From Pseudomonas protegens (GTDB lineage Bacteria; Pseudomonadota; Gammaproteobacteria; Pseudomonadales; Pseudomonadaceae), in the NCBI RefSeq assembly GCF_013407925.2, contig NZ_CP060201.1, positions 5,999,001 through 6,063,000 of the forward strand: a stretch of DNA of 64,000 bases, in the 5' to 3' direction. The stretch's first letter is position 1; every line of letters begins with the position of its first letter. A program made the translations under genes and the position numbers. The notes under the pieces are model-generated. The model did no database searches. It had not been told where the DNA came from and worked only from the letters and a program-made list of their open reading frames with translations. Below are positions 51,772-60,082 of the stretch, piece by piece.

Positions 51772-52308
51772 TCAGGGACTGTCGTCCTCTTCCCCAGCGG
51801 CCATCCGCGCGGGACGCTGCATTTGGGTGTACAGGCCACTGTTGGCGCCGGCTCGGAAGCCCAGTCGCTCATACAGCCGGCGGGCACGACTGCCCTGTTC
51901 GACGCTCAGGCTGCAGGTCCGACGCTGGGCGTCGGCCTTGGCCAGTACCGTGCGCAGCAACTCGCTGCCGATGCCCCGGCCATGCCAGTTCGGCAGCAGG
52001 GCGATATCGACAATGCGCACATCGTCGGCCGCGTACTGCACGCACAGGCGCCCGATCGGGCTGCCGGCGTGCTCGATGATCAGAAAGTCCGCGGCGGGAA
52101 AGTGCTTTTCATAATGCTGGCGCTGCAGTTCGGCCTGGGCGTGCAGGAACGCCCGGCGCTGTGCGTCGCTCCAGCCAGGCACTGCACTGACTTCGGCCCA
52201 GCGGCGCGAGACGTACAGGTCCTGGAGAAATCCCAGGTCATGGCTGTGCTGCTGGCGCAGGACAGCCACGTAGCCTGTTGGCAGTTGGAGATTGGCAAGC
52301 TGGATCAT
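51772..52308 (-). CDS. GNAT-family N-acetyltransferase
   Basis: 178 residues from ATG 52308 (MIQLANLQLPTGYVAVLRQQ). The acetyl-CoA site is VDIALLPNWHGRGIGSELLR (motif A with the Q/RxxGxG/A-like loop GRGIGS), followed by NSGLYTQMQR. The start overlaps the stop of the collar gene upstream by four bases (ATGA), so it is translationally coupled to the tail-collar genes. The substrate is unknown; modification of one of the collar proteins or of a partner is possible. Confidence 0.85.
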   Translation of the reverse strand: MIQLANLQLPTGYVAVLRQQHSHDLGFLQDLYVSRRWAEVSAVPGWSDAQRRAFLHAQAELQRQHYEKHFPAADFLIIEHAGSPIGRLCVQYAADDVRIVDIALLPNWHGRGIGSELLRTVLAKADAQRRTCSLSVEQGSRARRLYERLGFRAGANSGLYTQMQRPARMAAGEEDDSP

Positions 52309-52856
52309 GAGGCTCTGATCGGGTACTCGCCGTCCAGGCATATGCAGTAGGCCAGCGTCAGGAAGGGTTGCATGGTGTTGCGCAGGGTCGTCGACGCAGC
52401 GCCGCTGCCGGCGTCCCCCACCGTTGTCGCGGCCAGTTTCGGACCTGTCGGGGTCGGTGCCGTGTTGCGGTACAGACGTATGTTGCGTGGCTGCGCCAGG
52501 TAGGCGTTGGGTTCGGGAGTATCCAGGGCGACCGCTGATTCGCTGCCGTCCTTGGCCACGACCTGATGGGTATGTCCGGCGAAGTTGGCGGGCAGCATCG
52601 TTATCCGGTCGGCGCCTGTCGCATTGCCGGTCTGCCAATCGCTCAGCCCGGTTCCTTTACCAGCTCCCATGGCCACGCGCCCGTTGAGGTTGGGCAGTTT
52701 GAAGTTCTGCCCGGGGGTGCCGCCATACAGGTTGCCAATCACCGAATAGAGAGCTGGATTCTGCTGGACCGTGACCAGCGATCCGTCGCAGTACGCCCAG
52801 TTTTGCGGGACGAAGTTGTAGGGGAACAGTCTGATTTCGCCGGTAAAAGCATCCAT
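52305..52856 (-). CDS. Phage tail collar domain protein (MdpB-like), paralogue 3
   Basis: 183 residues. The Collar domain (Pfam PF07484 type) reads GEIRLFPYNFVPQNWAYCDG, then ALYSVIGNLYGG and FKLPNLNGRVAMGAG. A His-rich AGHTHQVV follows, and the C-terminus ends in CICLDGEYP, common to all three paralogues. In phages this fold caps tail fibres; the stand-alone MdpB group is known from bacteria without an attached phage. It is coupled to the GNAT gene downstream and 29 bases from paralogue 2. No phage structural genes are nearby. Confidence 0.85.
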   Translation of the reverse strand: MDAFTGEIRLFPYNFVPQNWAYCDGSLVTVQQNPALYSVIGNLYGGTPGQNFKLPNLNGRVAMGAGKGTGLSDWQTGNATGADRITMLPANFAGHTHQVVAKDGSESAVALDTPEPNAYLAQPRNIRLYRNTAPTPTGPKLAATTVGDAGSGAASTTLRNTMQPFLTLAYCICLDGEYPIRAS

Positions 52857-52885
52857 GATCGGTCATTCCAGATTGAGTGAGGGGG

Positions 52886-53461
52886 TCACTGCTGTCGGGT
52901 CGGATAGAGGCCGACCAGGCAAATGATGTAGTTGATCGCCAATGACCCCATCATGTTGCTATGGGGGGTTGCGGCTCCTTTGGCCGGAGTCAGTGCCGAG
53001 TCGAGAAAGGCAGGGTTCATATTGACGCTGGGGAAGGTTGCGTCACCCGAGCTGTAGAGCCCGGTGATGATCCCAGCGCCCGGGAACGTGCCAAAGGTCA
53101 TGCCATTGGGTGTTGTGGCGGGAGACGGACTGGCCGATTGGGCATTGTTGGTGCTCACCCAAAAGGAATGGGTATGGGCCGCGGTGTTTTCCGGCTGCAT
53201 GGTCACGGTTTCCACGCCGAAGTCCTGCGTCAGGCTCCTTGGGGTCAGCCCGGTGCCGGCGCCCTGGCCCACGATGATCCGGCCACGGTAGTCCGGGAGG
53301 CCGAAGTTGGTGGTGCCGTTGCCACCGTACAGGGTGCCCAGCAACGAGTAGAGGACCTGGAAATTGTTGATCGACCGCAGCGTACCGTCACAGAACGCCC
53401 AATTCTCTGGCGCATAGTTACCGGCGAACATGCGGATTTCTCCGACGAAAGCTTCAGACAT
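52886..53461 (-). CDS. Phage tail collar domain protein (MdpB-like), paralogue 2
   Basis: 191 residues with the Collar pattern GEIRMFAGNYAPENWAFCDG, LYSLLGTLYGGNG, FGLPDYRGRIIVGQG, AAHTHSFWV and the final YIICLVGLYP. Family members are short beta-rich proteins. It lies between the other two collar genes with 29 and 35-base gaps, so the three form one transcript. No signal peptide is visible; how it would reach the surface is unknown. Confidence 0.85.
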   Translation of the reverse strand: MSEAFVGEIRMFAGNYAPENWAFCDGTLRSINNFQVLYSLLGTLYGGNGTTNFGLPDYRGRIIVGQGAGTGLTPRSLTQDFGVETVTMQPENTAAHTHSFWVSTNNAQSASPSPATTPNGMTFGTFPGAGIITGLYSSGDATFPSVNMNPAFLDSALTPAKGAATPHSNMMGSLAINYIICLVGLYPTRQQ

Positions 53462-53496
53462 GTCAGTTTCCTTGCTTGAGGGTCTGTAGGCAGCAG

Positions 53497-54042
53497 TTAC
53501 TGGCGCGGCGGGTAGACGCCCGTGGTAGCGATGCAGAAATAGCCGACGATGGAGGGCTGCATGTTTTGCATGGGCGCGCCTGATGTGGGAGTGACGGTGT
53601 GGCTGTTGAGGGTGACCAGGTTGTCCGTCGCCGGGGTGTAGGTCGGTTTTGCCATGACGCCCTTGGTGTTCGAGCTGACGGCGGGGATGTTCCCGGCGGG
53701 GTCGTCGTTGCCGGGTTCGATCGAGACATGGGCGGCATGGGAGTGCTGCGCCAGTGAGCTGAACGGCATCGTCACGGTTTCGCTGCCGCCTTTGGTGCCC
53801 AGCAAGTGCTGATCCATGATCGGATCGACAGCGGAGGCTCTGAAGTTCTGCCCCAGGGCGACCCGGCCACGCAGATCCGGCAGGCCGAATGTCGTGGTGC
53901 CGTCACCGCCATAAGTCCTGCCCAGCAGGGAAGCCAGCGCCACATTGGTGTTGACGGGTAGAACCTGGCCCTCGCAAGGGAGCCAACCCTCAGGAGCCCA
54001 ACCCCAGGGGAACAAGCGAATTTCTCCGATAAAGGGATCCAC
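53497..54042 (-). CDS. Phage tail collar domain protein (MdpB-like), paralogue 1
   Basis: 181 residues: GEIRLFPWGWAPEGWLPCEG, ALASLLGRTYGGDG, FGLPDLRGRVALGQ, AQHSHAAHV, ending YFCIATTGVYPPRQ. It is the first gene of the collar operon; a GGAG-like site (AAGGAGATAAGAACG) precedes the ATG by about nine bases. Upstream lies the ~600-bp lower-GC region 54043-54637, which probably carries the promoter. Confidence 0.85.
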   Translation of the reverse strand: MDPFIGEIRLFPWGWAPEGWLPCEGQVLPVNTNVALASLLGRTYGGDGTTTFGLPDLRGRVALGQNFRASAVDPIMDQHLLGTKGGSETVTMPFSSLAQHSHAAHVSIEPGNDDPAGNIPAVSSNTKGVMAKPTYTPATDNLVTLNSHTVTPTSGAPMQNMQPSIVGYFCIATTGVYPPRQ

Positions 54043-54637
54043 GTTCTTATCTCCTTGAACAAGTTTTTGACGCTGGGAATCCGTCTCTCACTAATAGACT
54101 AGCAAGTGCGCAGGTGCACGATAAACAAAAGTTAATTTGGTGTGCAAATGTTATTTCAAGTTGTTTGCTGGCAATTAACGGAGGGGTGTCTATTAGCAGG
54201 TAGTTGACTATCTGGCTAAGAGATTTCAAGAGGGAAGTCTTTCGGAGTGTTACTGGTTGTCGCTCGGTCTGGAGCGTTTGGTCCAGCGTTGGTGGGGGTA
54301 TGGCTGGTTGTTCAGCTTGGGGGGGAGGCTTGCGAGTTCGGTTTTTCGGACTTGTAAGTTGATTGTTGGGGAACTAAGCGTGCTAACGATCTACACCTAA
54401 AGTATGGGGTGTCTAGTCTGGAGGTTGGCGGATTTACAGCAGGCTTTAAGTGTGGCGGTAACATATCTTAGTTACTGTTTTGGGTTGGTTATTCCCAAGT
54501 TGCCAAGTAGGTTATTCTTTTGGCGGGGGACGACGCGGTAAAGTTTTTTGACTCTAAGGCCATGTTTTAGTTGAACTTGTTTTTTTGACACCTGCGGGAC
54601 GCCGCTCCCCGGCAAGGAGCGGCGCGCCGTTACCGGC
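54043..54637. promoter_or_regulatory. 595-bp lower-GC region upstream of the collar operon
   Basis: Base composition differs clearly from the neighbours: AT-rich and G/T-biased on the plus strand, full of TTTTT and GTT words. No credible protein or structured RNA was recognised. A dyad ACACC-N10-GGTGT lies at 54393-54412, possibly a LuxR/NarL-type site. A 9-bp hairpin (54600-54624) stands at its right end, next to the binding-protein gene. Confidence 0.5.
54600..54624. terminator. Stem-loop after the binding-protein gene
   Basis: CGCCGCTCC and GGAGCGGCG pair with a 7-base loop 14 bases past the stop of the minus-strand gene at 54638. On the minus strand no U-run follows; the run of T at 54579-54587 is on the wrong side. 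Termination is therefore tentative. Confidence 0.4.
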
Positions 54638-55771
54638 TTACAGCCCGGCGTTTTCCGCCGCTACGCTTTTCGGCTTGCCGTAATGCCATTCATAGACCAC
54701 GAACTTGAAGTCCTTGAGGTCGCCTTTCTCGTCGAAGCTCAGGTCGCCGGTGGGGGTCTTGAAGGTGCCCTTGTGGATCGCTTCGGCGACTTTCTCCGGG
54801 TCTTCGCTCTTGGCCGCGGCGATGCCGCCGGCAATTACTTCCACGGCCGAGTAGGACGGCAGCACGAACGGCCCGCTGGGGTTTTCCTTCTTGGCTTCGA
54901 AGGCTTCCACCAGGGCCTTGTTGGCCGGGTCCTGGTCGAAGGACTTGGGCAGGGTCACCAGCATGCCTTCGGAGGCGTCCTTGGCGATCTGCGAAATCGA
55001 GTCGTTGCCCACGCCTTCAGGCCCCATGAAGCGCGCGGTCAGGCCCTTTTCCTTGGCCTGGCGCAGCAGCAGGCCCATTTCCGGGTGGTAGCCGCCGAAG
55101 TAGACGAAATCCACATTGGCCTGCTTGAGCTTGGCCAGGATCGACGAGTAGTCGCGCTCGCCGACGTTGATGCCTTCGAACATCGCCACCTTGATGCCTT
55201 CCTTGCCGAGGATGTCCTTGACCGAGCTGGCGATGCCTTCGCCGTATTGCTGCTTGTCGTGCAGCACCGCGACATTGCTCGGCTTGAGCTTGGCGATGTA
55301 GTGCGCCGCCGCCGGACCCTGGGCGTTGTCCAGGCCGATGGTGCGGAACACCATCTTGTAGCCCCGGGCGGTCAGCTCGGGGCTGGTGGCGGCCGGAGTA
55401 ACCATCACGATGCCTTCGTCTTCGTAGATGTCCGACGCCGGCTGGGTGGAGCTGGAGCACAGGTGCCCGACCACGAACTTGACGCCGTCATTGACCACCT
55501 TGTTGGCCACGGCCACCGCTTGCTTGGGGTCGCAGGCATCGTCGTATTCCACGGCCACCAGTTGCTTGCCGTCGACGCCGCCCTTGGCGTTGATCTGCTC
55601 GATGGCCATGCGCGCGCCGCTGAACTGCATGTCACCGTATTGCGCCACCGGGCCGGTCTTGGCCCCGGCGATGCCGATCCGGATGCTGTCGGCGGCCAGG
55701 GAATGGCAGGCCAGGCCGGCCAGGATCATGGCGCTGAGCAGTTGGGTGGCTTTGTTATTGATACGACTCAT
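54638..55771 (-). CDS. Branched-chain amino acid ABC transporter substrate-binding protein (BraC/LivJ)
   Basis: 377 residues from ATG 55771 (MSRINNKATQLLSAMILAGL; cleavage after HSLA-ADS). AGGAG lies 11 bases upstream. The family core reads DSIRIGIAGAKTGPVAQYGD, DDACDPKQAVAVANKVVNDG and VGHLCSSSTQPASDIYEDEG. The class binds Leu/Ile/Val and often other amino acids. No transporter subunit genes flank it, so it likely serves a transporter encoded elsewhere. It lies 136 bases behind the methionine gamma-lyase gene, in the same direction. Confidence 0.92.
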   Translation of the reverse strand: MSRINNKATQLLSAMILAGLACHSLAADSIRIGIAGAKTGPVAQYGDMQFSGARMAIEQINAKGGVDGKQLVAVEYDDACDPKQAVAVANKVVNDGVKFVVGHLCSSSTQPASDIYEDEGIVMVTPAATSPELTARGYKMVFRTIGLDNAQGPAAAHYIAKLKPSNVAVLHDKQQYGEGIASSVKDILGKEGIKVAMFEGINVGERDYSSILAKLKQANVDFVYFGGYHPEMGLLLRQAKEKGLTARFMGPEGVGNDSISQIAKDASEGMLVTLPKSFDQDPANKALVEAFEAKKENPSGPFVLPSYSAVEVIAGGIAAAKSEDPEKVAEAIHKGTFKTPTGDLSFDEKGDLKDFKFVVYEWHYGKPKSVAAENAGL

Positions 55772-55907
55772 GGGTTGTTCCACTCCTGTGGGTAACGGTT
55801 CAAAGGGTGTTGCAGGTGGTGCAGGGGCGTTCGCCGCCGCGCCTCGGGCACGGCGGCGAATGCCTGGGTGTTGTAGAGCGCCCGGGCCCGGGCGGTACTG
55901 ATCCGGC

Positions 55908-57161
55908 TCAAGGAAGGGCCTTGCCGATCCTGGGAATGGCCTCCAGATGCGGCGTCGCGGGCTGTGCACAGGCATCCAGGGCCTGGGCGATATCGGCCAG
56001 CAGGTCGGCGACGTCTTCCAGGCCCACCGACAGGCGGATCAGGCCCTCGGCGATGCCGTGTTCGACACGCTCCTCGGGGCTGTAGGTGGAATGGGTCATG
56101 CTCGCCGGGTGCTGGGCCAGGGATTCGGCGTCTCCCAGGCTGACGGCGCGGCTGAACAGCTGCAGGGCATTGATGAAGCGGATGCCCGTCGCCAGTCCGC
56201 CCTTGAGCTCGAAGGCGATCATGCCCCCGGGCAACTTCATCTGCTGCTGCGCCAGGGCGTGTTGCGCGAAGGACGGCAGGCCGGGGTAGGCCACCCATTG
56301 CACCTGCGGCTGCTGCTGCAGGTATTCGGCGATGGCCTGGGCGCTGCTGCAGTGGCGCTCCATGCGCAGGGCCAGGGTCTTGAGGCCGCGCATCAGGAGA
56401 AAGGCGTCCTGGGGCGACAGCACCGCGCCGGTCATGTCCTTGAGGCCCTCCAGGCGAATGCGCTCGGCCAGGCTCTGGCGGGTGACCACGACCCCGGCGG
56501 TGATATCGCCATGGCCGTTGAGGTACTTGGTGGCCGAGTGCAGCACCAGGTCGGCCCCCAGTTCCAGCGGACGCTGCAGGTAGGGGGTGCAATAGGTGTT
56601 GTCCACGGCAAAGGTGATGCGCGGATGCTGGCGGGCGATTTCGGCCACCGCGGCAATGTCCACCAGCTGCATGTTGGGATTGGCCGGGGACTCGCAATAG
56701 ATCATCCGTGTGGCGGGGCTGATGGCGGCCCGCAGGTTGCCCAGGTCGCTCAGGTCGACATGGCGCACCTTGACTCCGAATTCGGCCAGCCCGTGGTGCA
56801 GCAGGGCGAAGGTGCAGCCGTACAGGGTCCGGCAGACGATGATCTCGTCGCCGGGCCGCAGCAGGGTCCACAGGGTGGCGGCAATCGCGCCCATGCCGGA
56901 GCCGAAGGCCACCGCGGCCTCGCCGTTTTCCAGGGCCGCCATGCGCGCTTCCAGCAGCGCCAGGGTCGGGTTGCCGATGCGCGTGTAGAAGTAGCCGGGC
57001 TCCTGGCCGGCAAAGCAGCCGGCGCCGTATTCGGCGGTGGCGAAGGTGAAGGTGGACGTCAGATAGATCGGCGGGATCAGCGCGCCTTGATGCTCCTGGG
57101 GGTTGTAGCCGTGATGGATGGCGCGAGTGGAAAAACCAAGGTCACTGTTTTTATTGTTCAT
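55908..57161 (-). CDS. mdeA: Methionine gamma-lyase
   Basis: 417 residues of the Cys/Met-metabolism PLP family. The key MGL residues fall on the P. putida numbers: Tyr114 and Cys116 in RTLYGCTFALLHHG, PLP Lys212 in HSATKYLNGHGDITAG, and ESPANPNMQLVDIA. The C-terminal FSRAVSLGDAESLAQHPASM is typical. The enzyme splits methionine into methanethiol, ammonia and 2-oxobutyrate. It is divergent from an Lrp-type regulator (57285), the arrangement of mdeA-mdeR in P. putida. It may share a transcript with the amino-acid binding protein downstream. Confidence 0.93.
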   Translation of the reverse strand: MNNKNSDLGFSTRAIHHGYNPQEHQGALIPPIYLTSTFTFATAEYGAGCFAGQEPGYFYTRIGNPTLALLEARMAALENGEAAVAFGSGMGAIAATLWTLLRPGDEIIVCRTLYGCTFALLHHGLAEFGVKVRHVDLSDLGNLRAAISPATRMIYCESPANPNMQLVDIAAVAEIARQHPRITFAVDNTYCTPYLQRPLELGADLVLHSATKYLNGHGDITAGVVVTRQSLAERIRLEGLKDMTGAVLSPQDAFLLMRGLKTLALRMERHCSSAQAIAEYLQQQPQVQWVAYPGLPSFAQHALAQQQMKLPGGMIAFELKGGLATGIRFINALQLFSRAVSLGDAESLAQHPASMTHSTYSPEERVEHGIAEGLIRLSVGLEDVADLLADIAQALDACAQPATPHLEAIPRIGKALP

Positions 57162-57284
57162 GGTGAACGCTCCGGATTTGCTCTAATGCTATGCTCAAAT
57201 CCGGCGCAATAATTGCTAATTTGACTGACTAAACGCCCAGTAATTGAAATAAAAATTCATAAAAACAAGATTAAGAGGCAAAAA
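57162..57284. promoter_or_regulatory. mdeA-mdeR divergent promoter region
   Basis: 123 bp, AT-rich. It contains the palindrome CAAT-A-ATTG (57207-57215), a plausible core of an Lrp-type site, and A/T tracts near the regulator start. Confidence 0.55.
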
Positions 57285-57764
57285 ATGCCCAGTGGACTGG
57301 ATCGCACCGACAAAGCCCTGCTGCTTGCTCTGCAGGACAACGCCCGCTTGACCACCGCCGAACTGGCCGACAGCGTCGCCCTGACCACGTCGCCCTGTTG
57401 GCGGCGGGTGAAGATCCTCGAGGAGAGCGGGGTGATCACCGGCTACCAGGCGATCCTCTCGCCCAAGGCCCTGGGCTTTGGCGTCACCGCCTTTGTCAGC
57501 GTGATGATGGAATCCCACTCCCGGGAAACGGCCCGGGCCTTCGAGCAGCGGCTGCTGGAGATTCCGGAAATCATCGCCTGCCACAACGTCTCCGGACGCT
57601 ACGACTTTCTCCTCGAAGTGCTGGCCAAGGACCTGGAGTCCTTCGGCGAGTTCGCCCGCGAGGTGTTGCAGACCCTGCCGGCGGTGAAAGAGATCTACTC
57701 GAGTTTTTCCTTCAAGTCGGTCAAGCCCTTGCGGCAGATTCCGGTGCCGCAGCCCGGCGCCTGA
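57285..57764 (+). CDS. mdeR: Lrp/AsnC-family regulator of methionine gamma-lyase
   Basis: 159 residues, the usual Lrp length. Helix-turn-helix LTTAELADSVALTTSPCWRR (about 22-45) and the RAM ligand domain (VTAFVSVMMESHSRETARAF, CHNVSGRYDFLLEVLAKDLE). It is divergent from mdeA with a 123-bp gap, the MdeR position. It probably activates mdeA in response to methionine. The symbol rests on family and context, not on identity to a sequenced MdeR. Confidence 0.85.
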   Translation: MPSGLDRTDKALLLALQDNARLTTAELADSVALTTSPCWRRVKILEESGVITGYQAILSPKALGFGVTAFVSVMMESHSRETARAFEQRLLEIPEIIACHNVSGRYDFLLEVLAKDLESFGEFAREVLQTLPAVKEIYSSFSFKSVKPLRQIPVPQPGA

Positions 57765-57814
57765 GGCGGCTGCCCGGTGCATGGCCGGCGGTGATTGCCA
57801 GGTGAAACAAAACG

Positions 57815-57844
57815 AGCCCGCGATCTTGATCGCGGGCTTTTTTT
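57815..57844 (+). terminator. Rho-independent terminator
   Basis: AGCCCGCGATC-TT-GATCGCGGGCT is a perfect 11-bp stem with a 2-base loop (57815-57838), followed by a run of seven T (57838-57844). It ends the regulator transcript. Confidence 0.95.
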
Positions 57845-57929
57845 GCCTTGCCGGGCACTCGCCCGTCCGATCAGCCGGTGTACCAGGAATGGTTTTTCTG
57901 CGGCGCGATGATTGACGCGGCAGCAGCGC

Positions 57930-57965
57930 CTCCCTATTCTTTGTCGACCAACAAAGAATAGGGAG
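57930..57965 (+). promoter_or_regulatory. Perfect 15-bp hairpin covering the Shine-Dalgarno of the isomerase gene
   Basis: CTCCCTATTCTTTGT (57930-57944) is the exact reverse complement of ACAAAGAATAGGGAG (57951-57965), with a 6-base loop. The right arm ends in GGGAG, the ribosome site of the ATG at 57973 (7-base spacing). In RNA the site would be fully paired; in DNA it could equally be a regulator dyad. Confidence 0.8.
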
Positions 57966-57972
57966 CAATTCG

Positions 57973-59028
57973 ATGAAAACCCTCAAGGGCCCCAGCCTGC
58001 ACCTGGCGCAATTCAGCGCCGACAGCGCGCCATTTGACAGCCTGCCGGCTATTGCCCAATGGGCCGCCGACCTGGGTTTCAAGGCGCTGCAGATTCCTGC
58101 CTGGGATGCACGTTTGTTCGATGTCGCCACGGCGGCCGAGAGCCAGGACTACTGCGATGAACTCAAGGGCCAGTTGGCGCAGAAGGGCCTGCAGATCAGC
58201 GAGCTGACCAGCCATATCTTCGGCCAGCTGGTGGCGGTGCATCCGGCCTACGACGCGATGTGCGACCAGTTCGCCCCCGAGGCGCTGCGGGGCAGGCCTC
58301 AAGCCAGAACCGAATGGGCGATCGCGCAGATGAAGCTGGCGGCCAGGGCTTCGCGACGCCTGGGGCTGAGTGAGCTGGGCACCTTCTCCGGGTCCCTGGC
58401 CTGGCCCTACCTGTTTCCCTTTCCGCAGCGCCCCGAAGGCCTGATCGAAACCGCCTTCGACGAGCTGGCGCGGCGCTGGCGGCCGATCCTCGATGTGTGC
58501 GACGAGCAGGGGGTCAACCTGTGCTACGAAATCCACCCCAGCGAGGACCTGCACGACGGCACCAGCTTCGAGCGCTTCTATGAATTGGTCGACCGTCACC
58601 CACGCTGCAACATCCTCTTCGACCCCAGCCACTTCGTGCTGCAACAGCTGGATTACCTGAGCTACCTGGACATCTACCACGAGCGCATCCGCATGTTTCA
58701 CGTCAAGGATGCCGAGTTCAATCCCACGGGGCGTCAGGGCATCTATGGCGGCTACAGCTCCTGGGTCGAGCGCGCCGGGCGCTTCCGTTCCCTGGGCGAC
58801 GGCCAGGTGGATTTCAAGGGGATCTTTTCCAAACTGGCGCAATACGACTACCCGGGCTGGGCGACCCTGGAATGGGAGTGCTGCCTCAAGGACCAGGAAG
58901 ACGGCGCCCGGGAAGGCGTGGAGTTCATCAACCGCCACATGATCCGGGTCACCGAGCGGATCTTCGACGACTTCGCCGGTGCACGGATCGACCGCCAACA
59001 AATCAACGCCATGCTCGGCATGGCCTGA
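57973..59028 (+). CDS. Sugar phosphate isomerase/epimerase-type TIM-barrel protein
   Basis: 351 residues of the AP-endonuclease-2 / xylose-isomerase-like barrel. Metal-site candidates: CYEIHPSEDLHDG (Glu, His), FDPSHFVLQQLDYL (Asp/His), MFHVKDAEFNPTG (His, Asp) and WATLEWECCLKD (Glu). It is slightly longer than the typical IolE/hyi class and resembles the group often annotated as sugar-phosphate isomerase of inositol-like pathways. The ribosome site is buried in the preceding hairpin. An alpha/beta hydrolase follows 22 bases later. The substrate is unknown. Confidence 0.85.
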   Translation: MKTLKGPSLHLAQFSADSAPFDSLPAIAQWAADLGFKALQIPAWDARLFDVATAAESQDYCDELKGQLAQKGLQISELTSHIFGQLVAVHPAYDAMCDQFAPEALRGRPQARTEWAIAQMKLAARASRRLGLSELGTFSGSLAWPYLFPFPQRPEGLIETAFDELARRWRPILDVCDEQGVNLCYEIHPSEDLHDGTSFERFYELVDRHPRCNILFDPSHFVLQQLDYLSYLDIYHERIRMFHVKDAEFNPTGRQGIYGGYSSWVERAGRFRSLGDGQVDFKGIFSKLAQYDYPGWATLEWECCLKDQEDGAREGVEFINRHMIRVTERIFDDFAGARIDRQQINAMLGMA

Positions 59029-59050
59029 CCCCCCTCAGCGAGAAAACCCC

Positions 59051-59938
59051 ATGAATGCCTTGACGGACAACACCCAGGCCGACACCGACGGCCTGACCCA
59101 TCGCTATGTGCGCATCGCTGGCCAGCGCATCCATTGCGTCAGCGCCGGCAGCGGCCGCCCGGTGCTGCTGATTCCCGGCTGGCCACAGACCTGGTACGCC
59201 TGGCGCGGGGTGATCCGGGCCCTGGCGGCCCAGGGCTTCCAGGCGATCGCCGTGGACCCGCCGGGCAGCGGCCAGTCCGACCGCCCGGAGCAGGGCTACG
59301 ACACCGGCCAGGTGGCCGAGGTGCTGCATCAGGTGATGCTGCAACTGGGCTTTGCCCGTTACAGCGTGGTCGGCCATGACGTCGGCATGTGGATCGCCTA
59401 CGCCCTGGCCAGCGACCGGCCACAGGCGGTGGAGCGCCTGGCGCTGACCGAGGCGGTGATCCCCGGGCTGGCGGAGGCGCCGCCGATTTTCGTGGCGCCG
59501 GAGCAGAACATCTTTCTCTGGCACTTCATGTTCAACCAGCTGCGGGATCTGCCCGAGGCACTGATCGCCGGGCGCGAACGGGCCTACCTGAGCTACATCT
59601 TCGACCACTGGTCCCATCGTCGCGAAGCAGTGGCCGCCGAGGTCTACATCGACGCCTATGCGGCACCGGGCGGCCTGCGGGCGGGCTTTGCCTACTACCG
59701 GGCGATTCCCGAGACGGTGCGCCAGAACCGCCTGCGGGCCCAGCGGCCGCTGGCGATGCCGGTGCTGGCGATCGGCGCCGAACACGCCACCAACGATGCG
59801 CCGCTCTTGACCCTGCAAGGCCATGCCAGCGACCTGCGCGGCGCCATAGTGCCGGACTGCGGGCACTTCATCATGGAAGAGGCGCCCGAGGAATTTCTCG
59901 CGCTGCTGCTGCCGTTTCTGCAGGAGGGCGGTGACTGA
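59051..59938 (+). CDS. Alpha/beta hydrolase (epoxide hydrolase / haloalkane dehalogenase-like)
   Basis: 295 residues from ATG 59051. The nucleophile elbow VVGHDVGMWIAYAL carries Asp in place of Ser, as in epoxide hydrolases and haloalkane dehalogenases. The oxyanion loop is IPGWPQTWYAWR (HGWP-like, with Pro for His). The catalytic His is in DCGHFIMEEAPEEF. It is probably cotranscribed with the isomerase gene. The TetR gene at 60083 may regulate it. The exact reaction is unknown. Confidence 0.87.
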   Translation: MNALTDNTQADTDGLTHRYVRIAGQRIHCVSAGSGRPVLLIPGWPQTWYAWRGVIRALAAQGFQAIAVDPPGSGQSDRPEQGYDTGQVAEVLHQVMLQLGFARYSVVGHDVGMWIAYALASDRPQAVERLALTEAVIPGLAEAPPIFVAPEQNIFLWHFMFNQLRDLPEALIAGRERAYLSYIFDHWSHRREAVAAEVYIDAYAAPGGLRAGFAYYRAIPETVRQNRLRAQRPLAMPVLAIGAEHATNDAPLLTLQGHASDLRGAIVPDCGHFIMEEAPEEFLALLLPFLQEGGD

Positions 59939-60082
59939 GGCGCGACGCAGGCACGGCCGCGGGCACGGAAAATGACCGCGGCCGGTACAAATCTAATATC
60001 ATTTCGTCCCGGCGCGCCGCGCCAACCGGCTGTCCGGCCTGCGCCGAACGCCTTCCCTGTCTTGACGAGATACCCGACCCCC

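Noticed and set aside
52305..54042. Prophage or tailocin remnant
   Set aside because: Only collar-domain proteins are present. No sheath, tube, baseplate, lysis, integrase or att repeats were seen around them.
54579..54624. Classical intrinsic terminator for the binding-protein gene at 54638
   Set aside because: The T-run lies on the wrong side of the stem for the minus strand, so only a stem-loop is reported.
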